Assembly: GCA_021772355.1 (NCBI GenBank)
Contig: JAJFMB010000296.1
Span: forward strand, 1 to 13,369
DNA: 13,369 nucleotides
Source of the DNA: Chlamydiota bacterium
GTDB taxonomy: Bacteria; Chlamydiota; Chlamydiia; Chlamydiales; JAJFMB01
Direction: 5' to 3'
In this document: in pieces, positions 13,301-13,369 of the stretch
Layout: every line of letters starts with the position of its first letter
Numbering within the stretch: position 1 is the first letter of the stretch
Notes under the pieces: generated by a model
What the model saw: the letters and a program-made list of their open reading frames with translations, nothing else
What the model was told of the DNA's origin: nothing
The model's database searches: none
Program-made: the position numbers and the translations under genes

Positions 13301-13369
13301 ATTTTCCTCTTTTTACAGAGTTTTCAGTAAAAAATAAAAAGAATCGCGTAACCCGCTTTGATACGGAAG
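10366..13369 (+). CDS. pbpB: Class B penicillin-binding protein, PBP2/FtsI-type transpeptidase with large insertion (3' end missing)
   Basis: 1001 codons are present and the frame is open at the right edge. Order seen: a short cytoplasmic tail, one membrane segment (VLNFILVAMIMIVL, about 13-26), the class B signature RGTIRDR (57-63), and an N-terminal pedestal domain. The start of the transpeptidase domain follows (GGAIVVMDPNSGDVLAMASYP, about 345-365). Catalytic S-x-x-K is SLFK (Ser769, Lys772) and S-x-N is SSN (855-857). FAIGQHAFVATPMQ follows near 913-926. The third motif KTG(T/S) should come shortly after the right edge. About 390 residues separate NPNDF (near 372) from Ser769, where ordinary class B PBPs have a few tens. 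This charged, helix-rich insertion is what makes the protein so long; the chlamydial PBP2 is, as I recall, also about 1080 residues. It crosslinks septal peptidoglycan in the periplasm. ATG lies 6 bp after the ATPase stop, with a weak GAG as Shine-Dalgarno, so co-transcription is likely. Confidence 0.9.
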   Translation, partial: MQDCDIHYKANRVLNFILVAMIMIVLRVWHLAVIQHDEKLEESRKPQNRTIVEPAKRGTIRDRFNIPFAINKIQYNAAILYSQIRHIPSVAWGKDEEGNKVRKFKRRDHIAALATLLAKELDLEADRVEDLIHSKASLFNHLPFVIKEDISEETYYHLKMLEKDWPGICVERVPKRHYPYGRLASDIMGYIGAINREEYEKIVHEMGELKEFLNLREQGEDLPFPRDLKSLAQVNQRLKDLEEHAYGINDLVGKTGIEGKFEEQLRGFHGRRSYYSDARGNFLRELPGGREPLSGQRILLSISAELQQFAEQLLMENEPIRKPRISGMSAVKQARMSMSEPWIKGGAIVVMDPNSGDVLAMASYPRTNPNDFVASGNAEEKKKKRANILRWFESEAYLGEIWDRKRPLEREVYDAKRRTFYDEELWISWEQFLCMILPRCDTSGEPHEVLSGLRRITSIEHAIRLQRAIDKLMDICGHSDIYALLALLYPEEEHVHHGPKLTAGVEEGMRENLQYHQDLVVRAKAVIDPYLSAISHDYHKALLIDLCRVAVNGDLFSRELIAKTGSQSLSDYKHASSAWVTVNEVIKQMVKPLFHEFDFVAWRQENGKAFLKEKRLEEKAARKYAKPYLDYFDKQEKEMFDAFWEEQRWSFSLAFLFGIAPDDESPYLNYFLAWQKELAQGAHQGLEWHSAYETLVESLQGMESNTAIAYLQTLRGFQELDRPLLGQYRMLRKQGNVQLEKHLAAAFYPKYGFGYGRSYAFRQATQQGSLFKLVTAYEGLVERYRRFESEGTKVTLASMNPLEIVDEYNPHGRHKIVGYHRDGSPIHQLYKGGRIPKTAMKNVGEVDLFRALECSSNPYFALLAGDVLEDPENLADAARLFSYGERTGLDLPMEIKGSIPNDISENKTGLYAFAIGQHAFVATPMQSAVMLSTIANGGKVLKPKIINLLAGSHPRRNEEQISRETDFAYRDSLALLGIDFPLFTEFSVKNKKNRVTRFDTE

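Overview
This window looks like a piece of the chromosome of a chlamydia-like bacterium (phylum Chlamydiae, probably an environmental lineage such as Parachlamydiaceae, Waddliaceae or Simkaniaceae). Three things point there. The order tRNA-Gly, rpsB, tsf, pyrH, frr, mcsA-like, mcsB-like is, from memory, the conserved chlamydial order around CT680-CT675 of Chlamydia trachomatis. The arginine-kinase-like McsB protein is highly divergent. An unusually large class B penicillin-binding protein lies on the far side of the tRNA-Gly, as pbpB does in Chlamydia. Assignment below phylum is inference.

Layout, left to right. Positions 1-229 hold the start of an unrecognised gene on the minus strand that runs off the left edge. 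Positions 279-1314 hold two tandem, paralogous GNAT-type acetyltransferase genes (minus), each preceded by a nearly identical 36-bp promoter-like block. Positions 1368-5424 hold a tightly overlapping minus-strand operon read in the order mcsA-like, mcsB-like, CDP-glycerol glycerophosphotransferase-like gene, and a flavin disulfide oxidoreductase resembling mycothione reductase or dihydrolipoamide dehydrogenase. A good sigma70-like promoter lies just upstream of mcsA. Positions 5615-5772 hold tRNA-Lys(UUU) and tRNA-Glu(UUC). Positions 5847-8798 hold the translation and growth operon rpsB-tsf-pyrH-frr (minus), whose first gene starts with TTG. tRNA-Gly(UCC) lies at 8880-8950.

The direction of transcription flips near 9 kb. 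On the plus strand there is an AAA-type ATPase with a DUF4143-like C-terminal half (9091-10359), followed after 6 bp by a class B PBP, which is cut off by the right edge after 1001 codons. The ATPase occupies the interval between pbpB and tRNA-Gly/rpsB where, in Chlamydiaceae, the major outer membrane protein gene ompA sits. Its promoter/start region consists of tandem 23-bp palindrome-containing repeats that run into the start codon.

The core genes serve protein synthesis (S2, EF-Ts, ribosome recycling factor, three tRNAs), UTP supply (UMP kinase) and septal peptidoglycan synthesis (PBP). The accessory interest lies in four places: the McsA/McsB pair, in which McsB has lost most recognisable kinase active-site residues; the polymer-transferase-like gene coupled to it; the duplicated acetyltransferases; and the ATPase with its repeat-bearing control region. 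I saw no insertion sequence, CRISPR array, rRNA or clear phage gene.
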